64,000 nt of DNA from JAODBJ01 sp963782465 (GCA_963782465.1 CAWAJR010000007.1:62001-126000), one strand, 5' to 3'. Positions 41,968 to 51,631 are shown, counted from the stretch's first letter. Notes: a model not told the origin generated them from the letters alone. Translations and numbers: made by a program.

Positions 41968-42957
41968 ATGGCGGTATATCGCCGGGCGAGCCGGCGCCGA
42001 TATGTGTTGCTGCTTGTCGTGCTCACGTCGGTCACGCTGATCACGCTCGATCGACGCCACCATGACTCGGGCGCGCTCGGCACCGTTGGCCGCGCCGCGC
42101 ACACGCTCGTATCGCCGGTTGAAACCGGTGTTTCCGACATTGCGCGACCAGTCGGGAATTGGTTCGACGGTGTCTTCTCCAGCGGATCGCTCGAGAAGAA
42201 GAACAAAGCGCTGGAGAGCCGCATTGCCGATCTCGAAGGTCAGGTGCGCGCGAACCAGGCGGCTGCGATCGAAAACCGCCAGCTCAAGGAAGCGACCGAT
42301 CTCCCGATCAACGACAACGTCCCGCGCGTGGTCGCGCGGATCGTGAACCGTTCGCCGGGCAACTTCGAGTCGACGATCACGCTCGACAAGGGGACCGACG
42401 CCGGCATCCTGGCCGACATGCCCGTGATCGCGCACGAAGGGGTGGTCGGGCGCGTCATCACCTCCTGGTCCGGCGGGTGCAAGGTACTGCTCCTCACCGA
42501 CCCCGACTTCTCGGTCGCGGTCGAGGTGGAGGGGCAACGCCCTGCAACCGGGGTCGCGTCGGGCCGGAGCGGTTCGTCGACGATGTCGCTCCCGCTCGAC
42601 ACGAGCGCGACGCGGGTGCACGTGAAGGCCGGCGACCTGGTCGTGACGAATGGTTTCTCGGGGAGCAACTTCCCAGCCGGCTTGCAGGTCGGCAAGGTGA
42701 GCGACGTGAAACCGCAACTCGGTGGTGTCGCACCGATCCTGCGCGTCCGACCGTTCGTCGATTTCGCGCAGCTCGATTTCGTCGCGGTCATGAAATGGTC
42801 GCCCGGCCAGGGCAGCGTGACGACGACCACGACCACCACGACCACCACGGCACCGGTCACGACGACGGTCCCGGGGCAGACGACCACGATCCCCGGGCCG
42901 ACCACCACCGTCCCCAATGGGGTGTTGTCGGGGACGACCTCGACCAGCGGGCCATGA
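41968..42957 (+). CDS. mreC: Rod shape-determining protein MreC
   Basis: A 329-residue protein: short basic N-terminus, one membrane helix (YVLLLVVLTSVTLITL, about 12-27), a coiled coil (about 72-105, 'EKKNKALESRIADLEGQVRA') and the double beta-barrel MreC domain ('VPRVVARIVNRSPGNFESTI', 'AGILADMPVIAHEGVVGRVI'). The last 45 residues are Thr/Pro-rich (TTTT... TTVPGQTTTIPGPTTTVP), a likely disordered extracytoplasmic tail unusual in length. MreC links MreB to PBP2. The stop overlaps the mreD start. Confidence 0.95.
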   Translation: MAVYRRASRRRYVLLLVVLTSVTLITLDRRHHDSGALGTVGRAAHTLVSPVETGVSDIARPVGNWFDGVFSSGSLEKKNKALESRIADLEGQVRANQAAAIENRQLKEATDLPINDNVPRVVARIVNRSPGNFESTITLDKGTDAGILADMPVIAHEGVVGRVITSWSGGCKVLLLTDPDFSVAVEVEGQRPATGVASGRSGSSTMSLPLDTSATRVHVKAGDLVVTNGFSGSNFPAGLQVGKVSDVKPQLGGVAPILRVRPFVDFAQLDFVAVMKWSPGQGSVTTTTTTTTTTAPVTTTVPGQTTTIPGPTTTVPNGVLSGTTSTSGP

Positions 42958-43463
42958 CGCGCATCCTTCGCCTCGGTGTGCTCATCGCGACCCTCGTCAT
43001 CGTGCAGGTGTCGGTGTTCCCGCACCTGCGGCTGCTCGGGGCCGTCCCCGACCTCGGCCTCCTCCTCGCGCTGGCCGTCGCGTTCCGCGACGGTCCCGAA
43101 GCCGGCCTCGTCACCGGGTTCTTCGCCGGCGTCGGGTTCGATCTCTTCCTCGAGACCCCGCTGGGCTTGTCGGCGCTGAGCTACGGGCTCACCGCGTACG
43201 CGACCGGTGTGCTCCAGGCCGGTGTGCTGCGCTCGCCCCGTCTCCTGGCCCCGATCGCGGGCGTGGTCGGCGGGCTCGTGTGCGGCCTCATGTTCGTCGT
43301 CGGCGGCGTGCTCGCCGGGGCCGAACTCGGTTTCACCAACCACACGCTCGCGCTGCTCGCCGCATCCGCGCTCTACGACGGAGTGCTCGCGCCCTTCGTG
43401 TTCATGCTGACGACGTGGGTGCTCGGCCGGCCCGACCCGGCTGTGGCCCGGTGGGCGCGGTAG
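42954..43463 (+). CDS. mreD: Rod shape-determining protein MreD
   Basis: A 169-residue membrane protein of about five helices; ATG overlaps the mreC stop (ATGA). 'LGVLIATLVIVQVSVFPHL' and 'VPDLGLLLALAVAFRDGPEAG' (split here) with 'GFDLFLETPLGLSALSYGLT' fit MreD. It belongs to the elongasome complex with MreC and RodA. Assignment rests on family sequence pattern plus position. Confidence 0.93.
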   Translation: MTRILRLGVLIATLVIVQVSVFPHLRLLGAVPDLGLLLALAVAFRDGPEAGLVTGFFAGVGFDLFLETPLGLSALSYGLTAYATGVLQAGVLRSPRLLAPIAGVVGGLVCGLMFVVGGVLAGAELGFTNHTLALLAASALYDGVLAPFVFMLTTWVLGRPDPAVARWAR

Positions 43464-43524
43464 CGTCGCGGGCGCGGAGCCAGGGGCCGGTCGTGCGTCC
43501 TCGGGTGCTTCGCGCCCGAACCGC

Positions 43525-45468
43525 ATGACCGACAACAGCCGCGTCAGGGTCACCATCGTCGGCGTCATCGTCGTCGCCTTGTTCGGTGCGCTCATCGCGC
43601 GCCTCTGGTTCCTCGAAGTGGGGTCGGGGACCACGTTCGAGGTGAGGGCGGAGCAGCGCGCGGCACGGGTGCTGCAAACCGAGTCGCCGCGCGGCCAGAT
43701 CCTCGACGCGGCCGGCAAACCGCTCGTCACCAACCGGGTGGTGTGGTCGCTCACCATGGACCGGCGGGTACCGGGCCGCACGCGTGTCGCGGTGTTCGGC
43801 CGCCTCGCCGAACTCCTCGGTGGGCGCAACACGCCGACGTCGCTCGAGAAGCGGTTCTCGGATCCGCGCCAGTCGCCGTTGCGACCCGCGCTGCTGGTGG
43901 TGAACACGCCGGAGGCGGCGCGCATCACGATCCTCGAACACCGCGAGTCGTTCCCCGGTGTCGCGGTGAACCAGCAGACGGTGCGCGCGTATCCCGACGG
44001 CCAGCTCGCGGCACAAGTGCTCGGTTACGTCGGCGACGTCAACAGCGACGAGTTGAAGAAGCTGCACGGGTACGTGTCGGGTGACGAGATCGGCCGCGCC
44101 GGCATCGAGAGCGCGTACGAAAGCGTGTTGCGCGGCAAGCCGCGCCGCGACAAGTACCAGGTCGACCCGAGCGGCCAGCCGGTGGGCGACCCGGTGCAGA
44201 CGTCGCCGGGCACCGTCGGTGACAACGTGCAGTTGAGTATCGACGCCGGCGTGCAGAAGGTCGCCGAAGCTTCGCTCGCGCAGGCCGTCGTCGAAGCGCG
44301 TTCGCGCCAGGACAAGAGCGTGAAGACGCACTACGCCACGTTCGCCGCGCCGGCCGGCGCGGTCGTCGCGCTCGACGCGCACACCGGCGGCGTGGTCGCG
44401 ATGGCGTCGTACCCCACGTACCACCCGTCGGAGTTCATCGGCGGCATCACGCAGGACGAGTGGAACAAGCTCAACGACCCCAACGGTTACTACCCGCTCA
44501 CCAACCGGGCGACGCAGGGGCTCTACGCGCCGGGCTCGACGTTCAAGCTCGTCACGTCGGTGGCCGCGAACACCTACGGCGTCTACCCGTGGGGCCAGTG
44601 GTTCCACGACCCCGGCTACATCGTGATCGGTGCCGACAAGCAGCGTCTCCAAGACGCGAACGGCGAGGTGCCCGGCAACGTCGACCTCCAGCGCGCGATC
44701 ACCGTGTCGAGCGACGTCTACTTCTACAACGTCGGGGATTCCTTCTGGAACATCTGGAACGCCGGTGACAAGGCGGCGGGCGACGGCATCCAGACGACGG
44801 CGCGGGAGCTCGGCTTCGGGTCGAAGACCGGCATCGAGCTCGACGAGTCGCAGGGCCGGGTGCCGGACGCGGCGTGGAAGGCGAAGTTCGCCAAGATCCT
44901 CTACCCGCACGACGCGACGAAGCAGCAGCAGAACTCGCAGTGGTTCCCCGGCGACAACGTCAACCTCGCGGTCGGCCAGGGCGATCTCGTCGTCACGCCG
45001 CTGCAGCTCGCCGACGCGTACGCGGCGTTCGCGAACGGTGGCGACCTGCTCCAGCCGCACGTCGCCGAAGCGGTGCAGGACGCGAAGGGCAAGATCGTCG
45101 AGCGCATCGGCACCAAGGTGGTGCGGCACATCAACTTCGACCCCGGCACCTACGCTGCGATGATGCGCGGGTTCCAGGGCGTCGTGAACTCGTCCAGCCC
45201 CAAAGGCACGGCCTACGACGCCTTCAAGGGCGCGCTCATCTCGGTGGCCGGCAAGACCGGCACCGCGCAGGTGAACGGGAAGGGCGACACGTCGCTGTTC
45301 GTCGGGATGGTGCCGGCCGACAACCCGCAGTACGTCGTGGTCGCGGTGGTCGAGCAGGCCGGCTTCGGCTCCGAGGTCGCGGCGCCGGTCGCCCGCCAGG
45401 TGATGGAACAGCTCATGCACGTGCCGGTCGGGCCGTTGCAGATCAACACGACGAAGACGGCCGACTGA
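43525..45468 (+). CDS. mrdA: Penicillin-binding protein 2, elongasome transpeptidase
   Basis: A 647-residue class B PBP: N-terminal membrane anchor (about 10-30), PBP dimer domain with 'ESPRGQILDAAGKPLVTNRV', and the transpeptidase domain with active-site Ser338 in 'PGSTFKLVTSVA' (SxxK), the second motif SSD (about 395) and KTG (about 577, 'AGKTGTAQVNG'). It crosslinks peptidoglycan during rod elongation with RodA, whose ATG overlaps the stop of this gene by one base. Confidence 0.96.
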   Translation: MTDNSRVRVTIVGVIVVALFGALIARLWFLEVGSGTTFEVRAEQRAARVLQTESPRGQILDAAGKPLVTNRVVWSLTMDRRVPGRTRVAVFGRLAELLGGRNTPTSLEKRFSDPRQSPLRPALLVVNTPEAARITILEHRESFPGVAVNQQTVRAYPDGQLAAQVLGYVGDVNSDELKKLHGYVSGDEIGRAGIESAYESVLRGKPRRDKYQVDPSGQPVGDPVQTSPGTVGDNVQLSIDAGVQKVAEASLAQAVVEARSRQDKSVKTHYATFAAPAGAVVALDAHTGGVVAMASYPTYHPSEFIGGITQDEWNKLNDPNGYYPLTNRATQGLYAPGSTFKLVTSVAANTYGVYPWGQWFHDPGYIVIGADKQRLQDANGEVPGNVDLQRAITVSSDVYFYNVGDSFWNIWNAGDKAAGDGIQTTARELGFGSKTGIELDESQGRVPDAAWKAKFAKILYPHDATKQQQNSQWFPGDNVNLAVGQGDLVVTPLQLADAYAAFANGGDLLQPHVAEAVQDAKGKIVERIGTKVVRHINFDPGTYAAMMRGFQGVVNSSSPKGTAYDAFKGALISVAGKTGTAQVNGKGDTSLFVGMVPADNPQYVVVAVVEQAGFGSEVAAPVARQVMEQLMHVPVGPLQINTTKTAD

Positions 45469-46628
45469 TGGGCCTGCTCGCCCCGCCCCGCCCCGGAACG
45501 TCGGCCGTCGGATCTCGCCGGCGCGACCGGTCGGAGATCACACCCGCGCGCCACGTCGACTACGGCCTGCTCGCGCTGCCGGTGATCCTCAGCGCTATCG
45601 GCCTGGTGATGATCTACTCGTCGACCCGGTTGCACTACGGCACCTACTACGTCGAACGGCAGGCGATCGCGATCGTCATCGGTGTGATCGGCATGTTCGT
45701 CGTGATGGCGATCGACTACCGGCGCTTCCGCGAGTTCTGGCCGCTCGTGTACGCGGCGATGCTGCCGTTGCTCCTCGGTGTGCTCGTGCTCGGCGCGAGC
45801 CGGAAGGGCGCGCAGGCGTGGTTCCAGCTCGGCCCGATGCAGTTCGAGCCGTCGGAGATCGCGAAGGTCGCGGTGGTGGTCGGTATCGCCGGGTACTGCC
45901 ATCAACATCGCGGCGATCTCGACGCCTGGCGCGTCGCGATCGCCGTCGGCCTCGCCGCGGTACCGATCGGCTTGGTGCTGCTGCAGAACGACCTCGGGTC
46001 GGCGTTCGTCATCGCCGTCGCCGCCGTCGCGATCCTGCTCGTGTCGGGGATCAGCGGCCGGCACATGGTCGTGCTGCTGATGCTCGCGCTGAGCGGTGTG
46101 GTCGCCGCCGTGTCGAGCGGGTACCTCGCCGGGTACAAGCTCGATCGGCTCACCAGCTTCGCCAACGACAGCACGACCCTCACCAAGAACGCGACCCCGA
46201 CCCAGTACAACACCGACATGGCGCTGAGCGCCGTGGCGTCGGGCGGGCTCACCGGCGAGGGCTTGTTCAACGGCACCCAGACCAAGCTCGGCTACGTGCC
46301 GGAACAGCACACCGACTTCATCTTCACCGTCGTAGGTGAGGAGTTCGGTTTCGCGGGCGGAGCGGTGGTGATCCTGCTCTATGCCCTGCTCGTGTGGCGG
46401 CTCTTCCGGATTGCGCTGCTGTCCTCCGACTTCTTCGGCACCCTCGTCTGTATGGGGGTGCTGGCGATCGTCGCCTTCCAGGTGTTCGAGAACATCGGGA
46501 TGTGCATGAAGATCATGCCGGTCACCGGCATCCCGCTGCCGTTCATGAGCTACGGCGGCTCCTCGGTGATCGCGACCTTCCTCGCCATCGGTCTCGTCAC
46601 CAACGTCCACATGCGCCGCTTCAGCTGA
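45468..46628 (+). CDS. rodA: Rod shape-determining SEDS glycosyltransferase RodA
   Basis: A 386-residue protein with about ten helices. The SEDS signature runs from 'GAQAWFQLGPMQFEPSEIAK' through the extracytoplasmic loop 'PEQHTDFIFTVVGEEFGF' to the C-terminal 'GIPLPFMSYGGSSVIATF'. The acidic residue in 'GEEFGF' and the Asp in 'EQHTDFIF' sit where SEDS polymerases have their essential acid. It polymerises glycan strands as partner of PBP2. Last gene of the operon; a strong hairpin starts 5 nt after its stop. Confidence 0.96.
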   Translation: MGLLAPPRPGTSAVGSRRRDRSEITPARHVDYGLLALPVILSAIGLVMIYSSTRLHYGTYYVERQAIAIVIGVIGMFVVMAIDYRRFREFWPLVYAAMLPLLLGVLVLGASRKGAQAWFQLGPMQFEPSEIAKVAVVVGIAGYCHQHRGDLDAWRVAIAVGLAAVPIGLVLLQNDLGSAFVIAVAAVAILLVSGISGRHMVVLLMLALSGVVAAVSSGYLAGYKLDRLTSFANDSTTLTKNATPTQYNTDMALSAVASGGLTGEGLFNGTQTKLGYVPEQHTDFIFTVVGEEFGFAGGAVVILLYALLVWRLFRIALLSSDFFGTLVCMGVLAIVAFQVFENIGMCMKIMPVTGIPLPFMSYGGSSVIATFLAIGLVTNVHMRRFS

Positions 46629-46633
46629 CCCCT

Positions 46634-46689
46634 CGCCGGGTTGTGCGGGTTATACGCCCATACGGGGCGATAACGCTCACAACCCGGCG
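46634..46689. terminator. Long two-stage hairpin after rodA
   Basis: An outer stem CGCCGGGTTGTG/CACAACCCGGCG (12 bp, perfect) encloses an inner stem GTTATaCGCCC/GGGCGATAAC (10 bp with one bulged A) and a 5-nt loop. No U-tract follows. It starts 5 nt after the rodA stop and 50 nt before the next gene, so it is most likely a U-less terminator or a 5' regulatory structure. Confidence 0.65.
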
Positions 46690-46723
46690 GGGTGTGGCGG
46701 CACTTGTTCACAAGGTTGGCCGA

Positions 46724-46729
46724 TAGACT
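46724..46729 (+). promoter_or_regulatory. -10 element (TAGACT) of the radical SAM gene
   Basis: TAGACT ends 9 nt before the ATG at 46739, and no Shine-Dalgarno is present between them. The same hexamer precedes valS. Confidence 0.45.
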
Positions 46730-46738
46730 GCGCCGAAC

Positions 46739-48679
46739 ATGTCCAGCCTGTGGCCGCGGATCGAGCCGCTCCTGGCCCGGGTTGAGAAGCCTGCTCGCTA
46801 CATCGGGATGGAGCGGGGGGCGCAGACGCCGGTGCACCGACCGGGCGACGTCTCGTGGCTCCTGATCTACCCCGATACCTACGAGATCGGGCTCCCCAAC
46901 CAGGGGTTGCAGATCCTCTACGAGATCCTCAACGAACGCGAAGACGCCGCAGCCGAGCGCGCCTACGCCCCGTGGACCGACCTCGAAGCGGAACTGCGGG
47001 CGCGCGGGCTGCCGCTGTTCAGCGTCGACACCCACCGGGCCGCCGCCGACTTCGACATCCTCGCGTTCAACCTCTCCGCCGAGCTCGTCTACACGAACCT
47101 GCTGAACCTGGTCGATCTCTCCGGCGTCCCGGTTCGCAACGAAGATCGCAATGCGAACCATCCGATCGTGCTCGCCGGTGGTCACTGCGCGTTCAACCCC
47201 GAACCGCTCGCCGGGTACGTCGACGCGTTCGTGATCGGCGAGGGCGAAGAGGTGATCGCGGAGATCACCGAGGTTGTCGGCGCGTGGAAGCGGGCCGGGC
47301 GCGGCGATCGCGAAGCGGTCCTGCACGAACTCGCCACGATCACCGGCGTCTACGTGCCGTCGATGTACGACGTCGCCTACGACGGCCAGTGGATCCGCGA
47401 AGTCGCGCCCCGCTACGCCGACGTGCCCGAACGGGTCGACAAGCGCACCGTCGCCGACCTCGGCGACTGGCCCTACCCGAAGAACCAGCTGATCCCGCTC
47501 ATCGAAGTGGTCCACGACCGGCTCAACGTCGAGGTGTTCCGCGGGTGCACCCGCGGCTGCCGGTTCTGCCAGGCGGGAATGATCACCCGGCCCGTCCGCG
47601 AACGGCCCGAGGAGCAGGTCCGCACGATGGTGCGCGACGGCCTCCGGCGCTCCGGCTACGACGAAGTCGCGCTGACGTCGTTGTCGAGCGCCGACTTCTC
47701 CGGCATCGAGCGCGTCGTCGGCGACCTCGTCAACGACCAGGAAGGCACCGGGGGCGTCAGCCTGTCGCTGCCGTCGCTGCGCGTCGACGCCTTCACCGTC
47801 GGGCTCGCGAGCGAGATCCAGAAGGTCCGCCGCACCGGCCTGACGTTCGCGCCCGAGGCCGGCACCTGGCGGATGCGCCAGGTCATCAACAAGCTCATCA
47901 CCGAGGAAGACCTCTACGCCGCCGTCGACGGTGCCTACTCGCAGGGTTGGCGGCGGGTGAAGCTCTATTTCCTCACCGGGTTACCGACCGAGCTCGACGA
48001 AGACACCCTCGGGATCGCCGATCTGGCGAAACGGGTGGTCGAGGTCGGCCGGCAGTACAGCAAGCAGGCGAGTTGCACCGTTTCGGTGGGTGGCTTCGTG
48101 CCGAAACCGCACACGCCGTTCCAGTGGTTCGGCCAGAACGGTGTCGCGGAGTTGCGCCGCAAGGTCGGCCTGCTGCGCGACGCGTGCCGTGGGAGCCGGG
48201 CGCAGGTGAAATGGCACGACCCCGACGCGACCTTCGCCGAGGGGATCGCCAGCCGCGGCGACCGCCGCGTCGGGCGGGTCATCGAGCGGGTGTGGCGGGC
48301 CGGCGGCATGTTCCAGGAGTGGAGCGAGCATTTCGACCTCGGGCGGTGGCTCGACGCCATGGCCGCCGAGGGGCTCGACCCCGACTGGTACGTCACCCGT
48401 CACCGCACGAGCGAAGAAGTGCTGCCCTGGGACCACATCGCCGCCGGGTTGCACAAGGATTTCCTGTGGGACGAATGGCAGGCCTCGTTGCTGGCGCACG
48501 GGCTCCCCGATTGCCGGTGGACGCCGTGCTACGACTGCGGGGTGTGCACCGACTACGCGCTCGAACACGTGGTCGCCTCGGCGGTCGCCCCCGCGGGCGG
48601 CAGCCAGGGCACGGGCCAAGACCTCAGCGCCGGTGGCGAAGCCCCGGTGAAGTTCCTGGCCAGGCGAGCACTCGCATGA
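46739..48679 (+). CDS. B12-binding-domain radical SAM protein (TIGR03960 type)
   Basis: A 646-residue protein. The N-terminal B12-binding-like domain ('SWLLIYPDTYEIGLPNQGL', 'DTHRAAADFDILAFNLSAE') is followed by a radical SAM barrel with the cluster motif CTRGCRFC (Cys270, Cys274, Cys277), and a C-terminal domain with 'CGVCTDYALEHV' and two more cysteine pairs. This matches the TIGR03960 family, nearly always followed by a DUF2344/TIGR03936 gene, as here. Substrate unsettled; the pair neighbours rne in actinobacteria and has been suggested to modify RNA or proteins. Confidence 0.92.
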   Translation: MSSLWPRIEPLLARVEKPARYIGMERGAQTPVHRPGDVSWLLIYPDTYEIGLPNQGLQILYEILNEREDAAAERAYAPWTDLEAELRARGLPLFSVDTHRAAADFDILAFNLSAELVYTNLLNLVDLSGVPVRNEDRNANHPIVLAGGHCAFNPEPLAGYVDAFVIGEGEEVIAEITEVVGAWKRAGRGDREAVLHELATITGVYVPSMYDVAYDGQWIREVAPRYADVPERVDKRTVADLGDWPYPKNQLIPLIEVVHDRLNVEVFRGCTRGCRFCQAGMITRPVRERPEEQVRTMVRDGLRRSGYDEVALTSLSSADFSGIERVVGDLVNDQEGTGGVSLSLPSLRVDAFTVGLASEIQKVRRTGLTFAPEAGTWRMRQVINKLITEEDLYAAVDGAYSQGWRRVKLYFLTGLPTELDEDTLGIADLAKRVVEVGRQYSKQASCTVSVGGFVPKPHTPFQWFGQNGVAELRRKVGLLRDACRGSRAQVKWHDPDATFAEGIASRGDRRVGRVIERVWRAGGMFQEWSEHFDLGRWLDAMAAEGLDPDWYVTRHRTSEEVLPWDHIAAGLHKDFLWDEWQASLLAHGLPDCRWTPCYDCGVCTDYALEHVVASAVAPAGGSQGTGQDLSAGGEAPVKFLARRALA

Positions 48680-48713
48680 GCACGCAGCGGTCCCGGCGCC
48701 ATGGGCGCACACC

Positions 48714-49563
48714 ATGAGGGGCACGACCGGGTTCCCGGTTCGCCTCACCTACAGCAAGCGGGGCAAGGTCCGCTGGATCTCGCACCGCGACGTGGCACGC
48801 GCCTTCGAGCGCGCGTTCCGTATCGAGCAACTCCCGCTCGCTTTCACCGAGGGCTTCTCGCCCCGGCCGAAAGTGAGCTTCGGGCTTGCCCTCTCGACCG
48901 GGCACGAGAGTGACGCCGAGTACCTCGATCTCGAACTCGTTGCGGAGACCGATCTCGACGCGCTCCCGCGTGCCATCTCCGGCGCCTTGCCCGACGGCAT
49001 CACCGTCGTCGGCGCGGTCGGGCTGGTCGACCGGGCACCGGCCCTCATGGACGTCGTCACTTCCGTCGAATGGGAGGTGTCGGTCGTCGATCGCGACGCC
49101 GCACCGCTCGCGCGGGGTGCTGACGTCCGCCGTTCAGGATGCGATGCAATTACCGGTGCTCGAAACCCTGCGCCGCCGGAAAGGGCGCGAGGTGACCGAG
49201 GATGTCCGGCCGGTGATCGCGAGCATCGACGTGCACGACGATCCCAACGGGAACGACTCGCGCGTCACGATGGAACTGCGTACGCAACCGCGTAGCGCCA
49301 AACCCGGCGACGTGCTCGCCGCGATCGCTTCCGCCACCGCGCTGTCCTGCGGCCTGGCCGAAGCACAGGTGCTGCGTACTCACCAATGGATCGAGCGCGA
49401 CGGCGCGCGGCTGGAGCCGCATTGCGCCGACACGCGCCCGCGGGTGCACACCACCCGCGATACGAGCAAAGGCCTTACTGATGTCCGACGAGATCACGAC
49501 GCCGGAACCCTTGCCGGTGTCGCCCCCGCAGCCGCTGGCTACGGCAGCGAACGAACCGGCTGA
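48714..49563 (+). pseudogene. DUF2344 / TIGR03936 partner of the radical SAM protein (one frameshift)
   Basis: ATG at 48714. 'RLTYSKRGKVRWISHRDVAR' and 'PLAFTEGFSPRPKVSFGLAL' are the family signature. The frame breaks in the G run at 49,114-49,117; with one G removed the sequence reads LARVLTSAVQDAMQLPVLET and continues to 'VLRTHQWIERDG'. The final frame then overlaps rne by 83 bp; in another frame a TGA overlaps the rne ATG (TGATG), so a second indel near the end is possible. Fused to the radical SAM protein in some bacteria, which implies joint function. Confidence 0.85.
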
Positions 49564-51631
49564 GCGGCCGGAGCCCGTCGAACCCGCGAGCGTCGGAACC
49601 GAATCCCACGGGGGGAGTGCAGCCGGTGAGCCGGACGTCGCGGGTGCGGCACCGGACGCGGCGACGGGCGACAGCGCCGCCGACGCGGCGGCGAAGAAAC
49701 GTCGCCGGCGCGGTTCTCGGGGCGGCCGCAACCGCAAGAAGCCGAACCGCCCCAACGCGACCACTGCCGCCGAACCGGGCCGGCCGCGCGCCGGCAGTGC
49801 CGGCGGAGACGGTGCGGGCGGGGGCGCCGGCGCGACGCGGCGGGACCGGGCCGGCACCGACGACGACGACGCCGGTGGCGGTGAAGACTGGGAGGACGCC
49901 GACGCCGACCGGGGTTTCACCGCCGACGACGTCGCGGCCGAGGCCCTCGAAGAGGCCGGGTTGCACGCGCCGCCGCCGACCGCTCGCGCCGCGGTCGAGC
50001 GTCCCGGGCCGCCGTCGCGCCCGCGCATCGGCGACACTCGACCGGCGCCCGCCGAAGCCGAGACCGCGGCCGAGACCGCGACCGGCGATCATGCCGGTTC
50101 GGGCCGAGGCGCGAACGGCTCCGGGAACGGTGGCGGCAGCGGCGAGGGCGGGACGGCGAAGAAGCGTCGTCGCCGCCGCGGCGGTCGCGGTCGGAGCCGT
50201 AGCGGCAGCGGTGGTGGAGGTGGCGGCGGTGGAGGCGCGGCGACCCAATACGTCGCCGGGGAACTCGCCGACATCGACGTCGACGGCACCACCATCCTCG
50301 AGAGTCTCGACGAATCGACGCTCGAACGCCGCCGCGGCGTGCACCGCAAGGGCCGCCCGGCCGGTCGTTACCTCATGGTCGTGCACCAGCGACCCGACGG
50401 CATCTCGCAGATCGCGGTGCTCGAAGGCCGCAGCCTGGTCGAGCACTACGTGTCGCACCCCCAGGACGAGACGACGTCGATCGACGGGAACATCTACCTC
50501 GGTCGGGTGCAGAACGTGCTACCGGGAATGGAAGCCGCGTTCATCGACATCGGCACCCCGAAGAACGGTGTGCTGTACCGCGGCGACGTGCTCTACGACG
50601 AGCACGACATGGAAGGAAGCGAGAAGCCTCGCATCGAACGGGTCTTGCGCGGCGGCCAGTCGATCACGGTGCAGGTGACGAAGAACCCGATCGGCCACAA
50701 GGGCGCCCGCCTCACGCAGGAAGTGAGCCTCGCCGGCCGGTTCGTCGTGATGGTCCCGGGCCAACCGCAGACCTACGGCATCTCGAAGCGCCTCCCCGAC
50801 GACGAACGGCGTCGGCTGCGCCGGGTGCTCGACCGGGTTCGCCCGTCGGATGCCGGCCTGATCGTGCGGACGGCCGCGGAAGGCGCGACCGAAGACGAAC
50901 TCGAACGCGACCTGCGCCGGCTCGAGGTGCAGTGGCGCCAGATCTCCGAGCTGGCGAAGCGGGCGAAGGCGGGGAGCCTGCTCTACAAAGAGCCCGAACT
51001 CGCGATCCGCATCATCCGCGAGGAGTTCACCAAGGAGTACCGGGGCATCGTCATCGACGACGAACAGCTCTACGAAGAGGTGCGCGCCTACGTCGACGCG
51101 GTTTCGCCCGAACTCACCGAGCGGGTCGAGTACTACGACCCGGTCGCGGAGAACCTGCCGGTGTTCGAGCGCTTTCACGTGCACGAGCAACTCCACAAGG
51201 CGCTCGATCGCAAGGTGTGGTTACCGTCCGGCGGTTCGATCATCATCGAGCGCACCGAAGCGCTCACCGTGATCGACGTCAACACCGGGAAGAACGTCGG
51301 CTCGTCGAACCTCGAAGAGACCGTCTACCGCAACAACCTCGAAGCGGCCGAAGCGATCGCGCGTGAACTCCGGTTGCGCGACATCGGCGGGATCATTGTC
51401 ATCGACTTCATCGACATGGAGATCAAGTCGAACCGGGAAGCGGTGGAAGAAGGGTTCCGCGAAGCGCTCGCGCGCGACAAGACCCGCACCCAGACCTTCC
51501 CGATTACCGAATTGGGCCTGCTGGAGATGACCCGCAAGCGCGTGTCGGAAGGGCTCGTCGAGGCCTTCTCCTCCACCTGTCCCGAATGCGGCGGCCGCGG
51601 CTTCATCGTCGACCAGAGCATGGTCGATTGA
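49481..51631 (+). CDS. rne: Ribonuclease E/G
   Basis: A 716-residue protein. Residues 1-250 are Ala/Gly/Arg-rich low-complexity (runs such as KKRRRRRGGRGRSRSGSGGG), a natively disordered RNA-binding tail. The S1 domain ('IYLGRVQNVLPGMEAAFIDI') and catalytic region ('TVIDVNTGKNVGS', 'IIVIDFIDMEIKSNRE'; metal-binding Asp near 599 and 642-645) follow, then the Zn-link CPECGGRG (about 700). The C-terminal degradosome scaffold of E. coli RNase E is absent. It processes rRNA and mRNA. Position before rplU-rpmA is the actinobacterial norm, but the ribosomal genes here are displaced by 8.5 kb. Confidence 0.95.
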   Translation: MSDEITTPEPLPVSPPQPLATAANEPAERPEPVEPASVGTESHGGSAAGEPDVAGAAPDAATGDSAADAAAKKRRRRGSRGGRNRKKPNRPNATTAAEPGRPRAGSAGGDGAGGGAGATRRDRAGTDDDDAGGGEDWEDADADRGFTADDVAAEALEEAGLHAPPPTARAAVERPGPPSRPRIGDTRPAPAEAETAAETATGDHAGSGRGANGSGNGGGSGEGGTAKKRRRRRGGRGRSRSGSGGGGGGGGGAATQYVAGELADIDVDGTTILESLDESTLERRRGVHRKGRPAGRYLMVVHQRPDGISQIAVLEGRSLVEHYVSHPQDETTSIDGNIYLGRVQNVLPGMEAAFIDIGTPKNGVLYRGDVLYDEHDMEGSEKPRIERVLRGGQSITVQVTKNPIGHKGARLTQEVSLAGRFVVMVPGQPQTYGISKRLPDDERRRLRRVLDRVRPSDAGLIVRTAAEGATEDELERDLRRLEVQWRQISELAKRAKAGSLLYKEPELAIRIIREEFTKEYRGIVIDDEQLYEEVRAYVDAVSPELTERVEYYDPVAENLPVFERFHVHEQLHKALDRKVWLPSGGSIIIERTEALTVIDVNTGKNVGSSNLEETVYRNNLEAAEAIARELRLRDIGGIIVIDFIDMEIKSNREAVEEGFREALARDKTRTQTFPITELGLLEMTRKRVSEGLVEAFSSTCPECGGRGFIVDQSMVD

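Noticed and set aside
40927..42717. Long minus-strand open frame opposite mreB and mreC
   Set aside because: It is the antisense shadow of two certain genes. High GC leaves few stops, and the product is Arg/Asp/His-rich without family motifs.
46704..46709. TTGTTC as -35 partner of the TAGACT before the radical SAM gene
   Set aside because: The spacer would be only 14 nt, too short for a housekeeping promoter.
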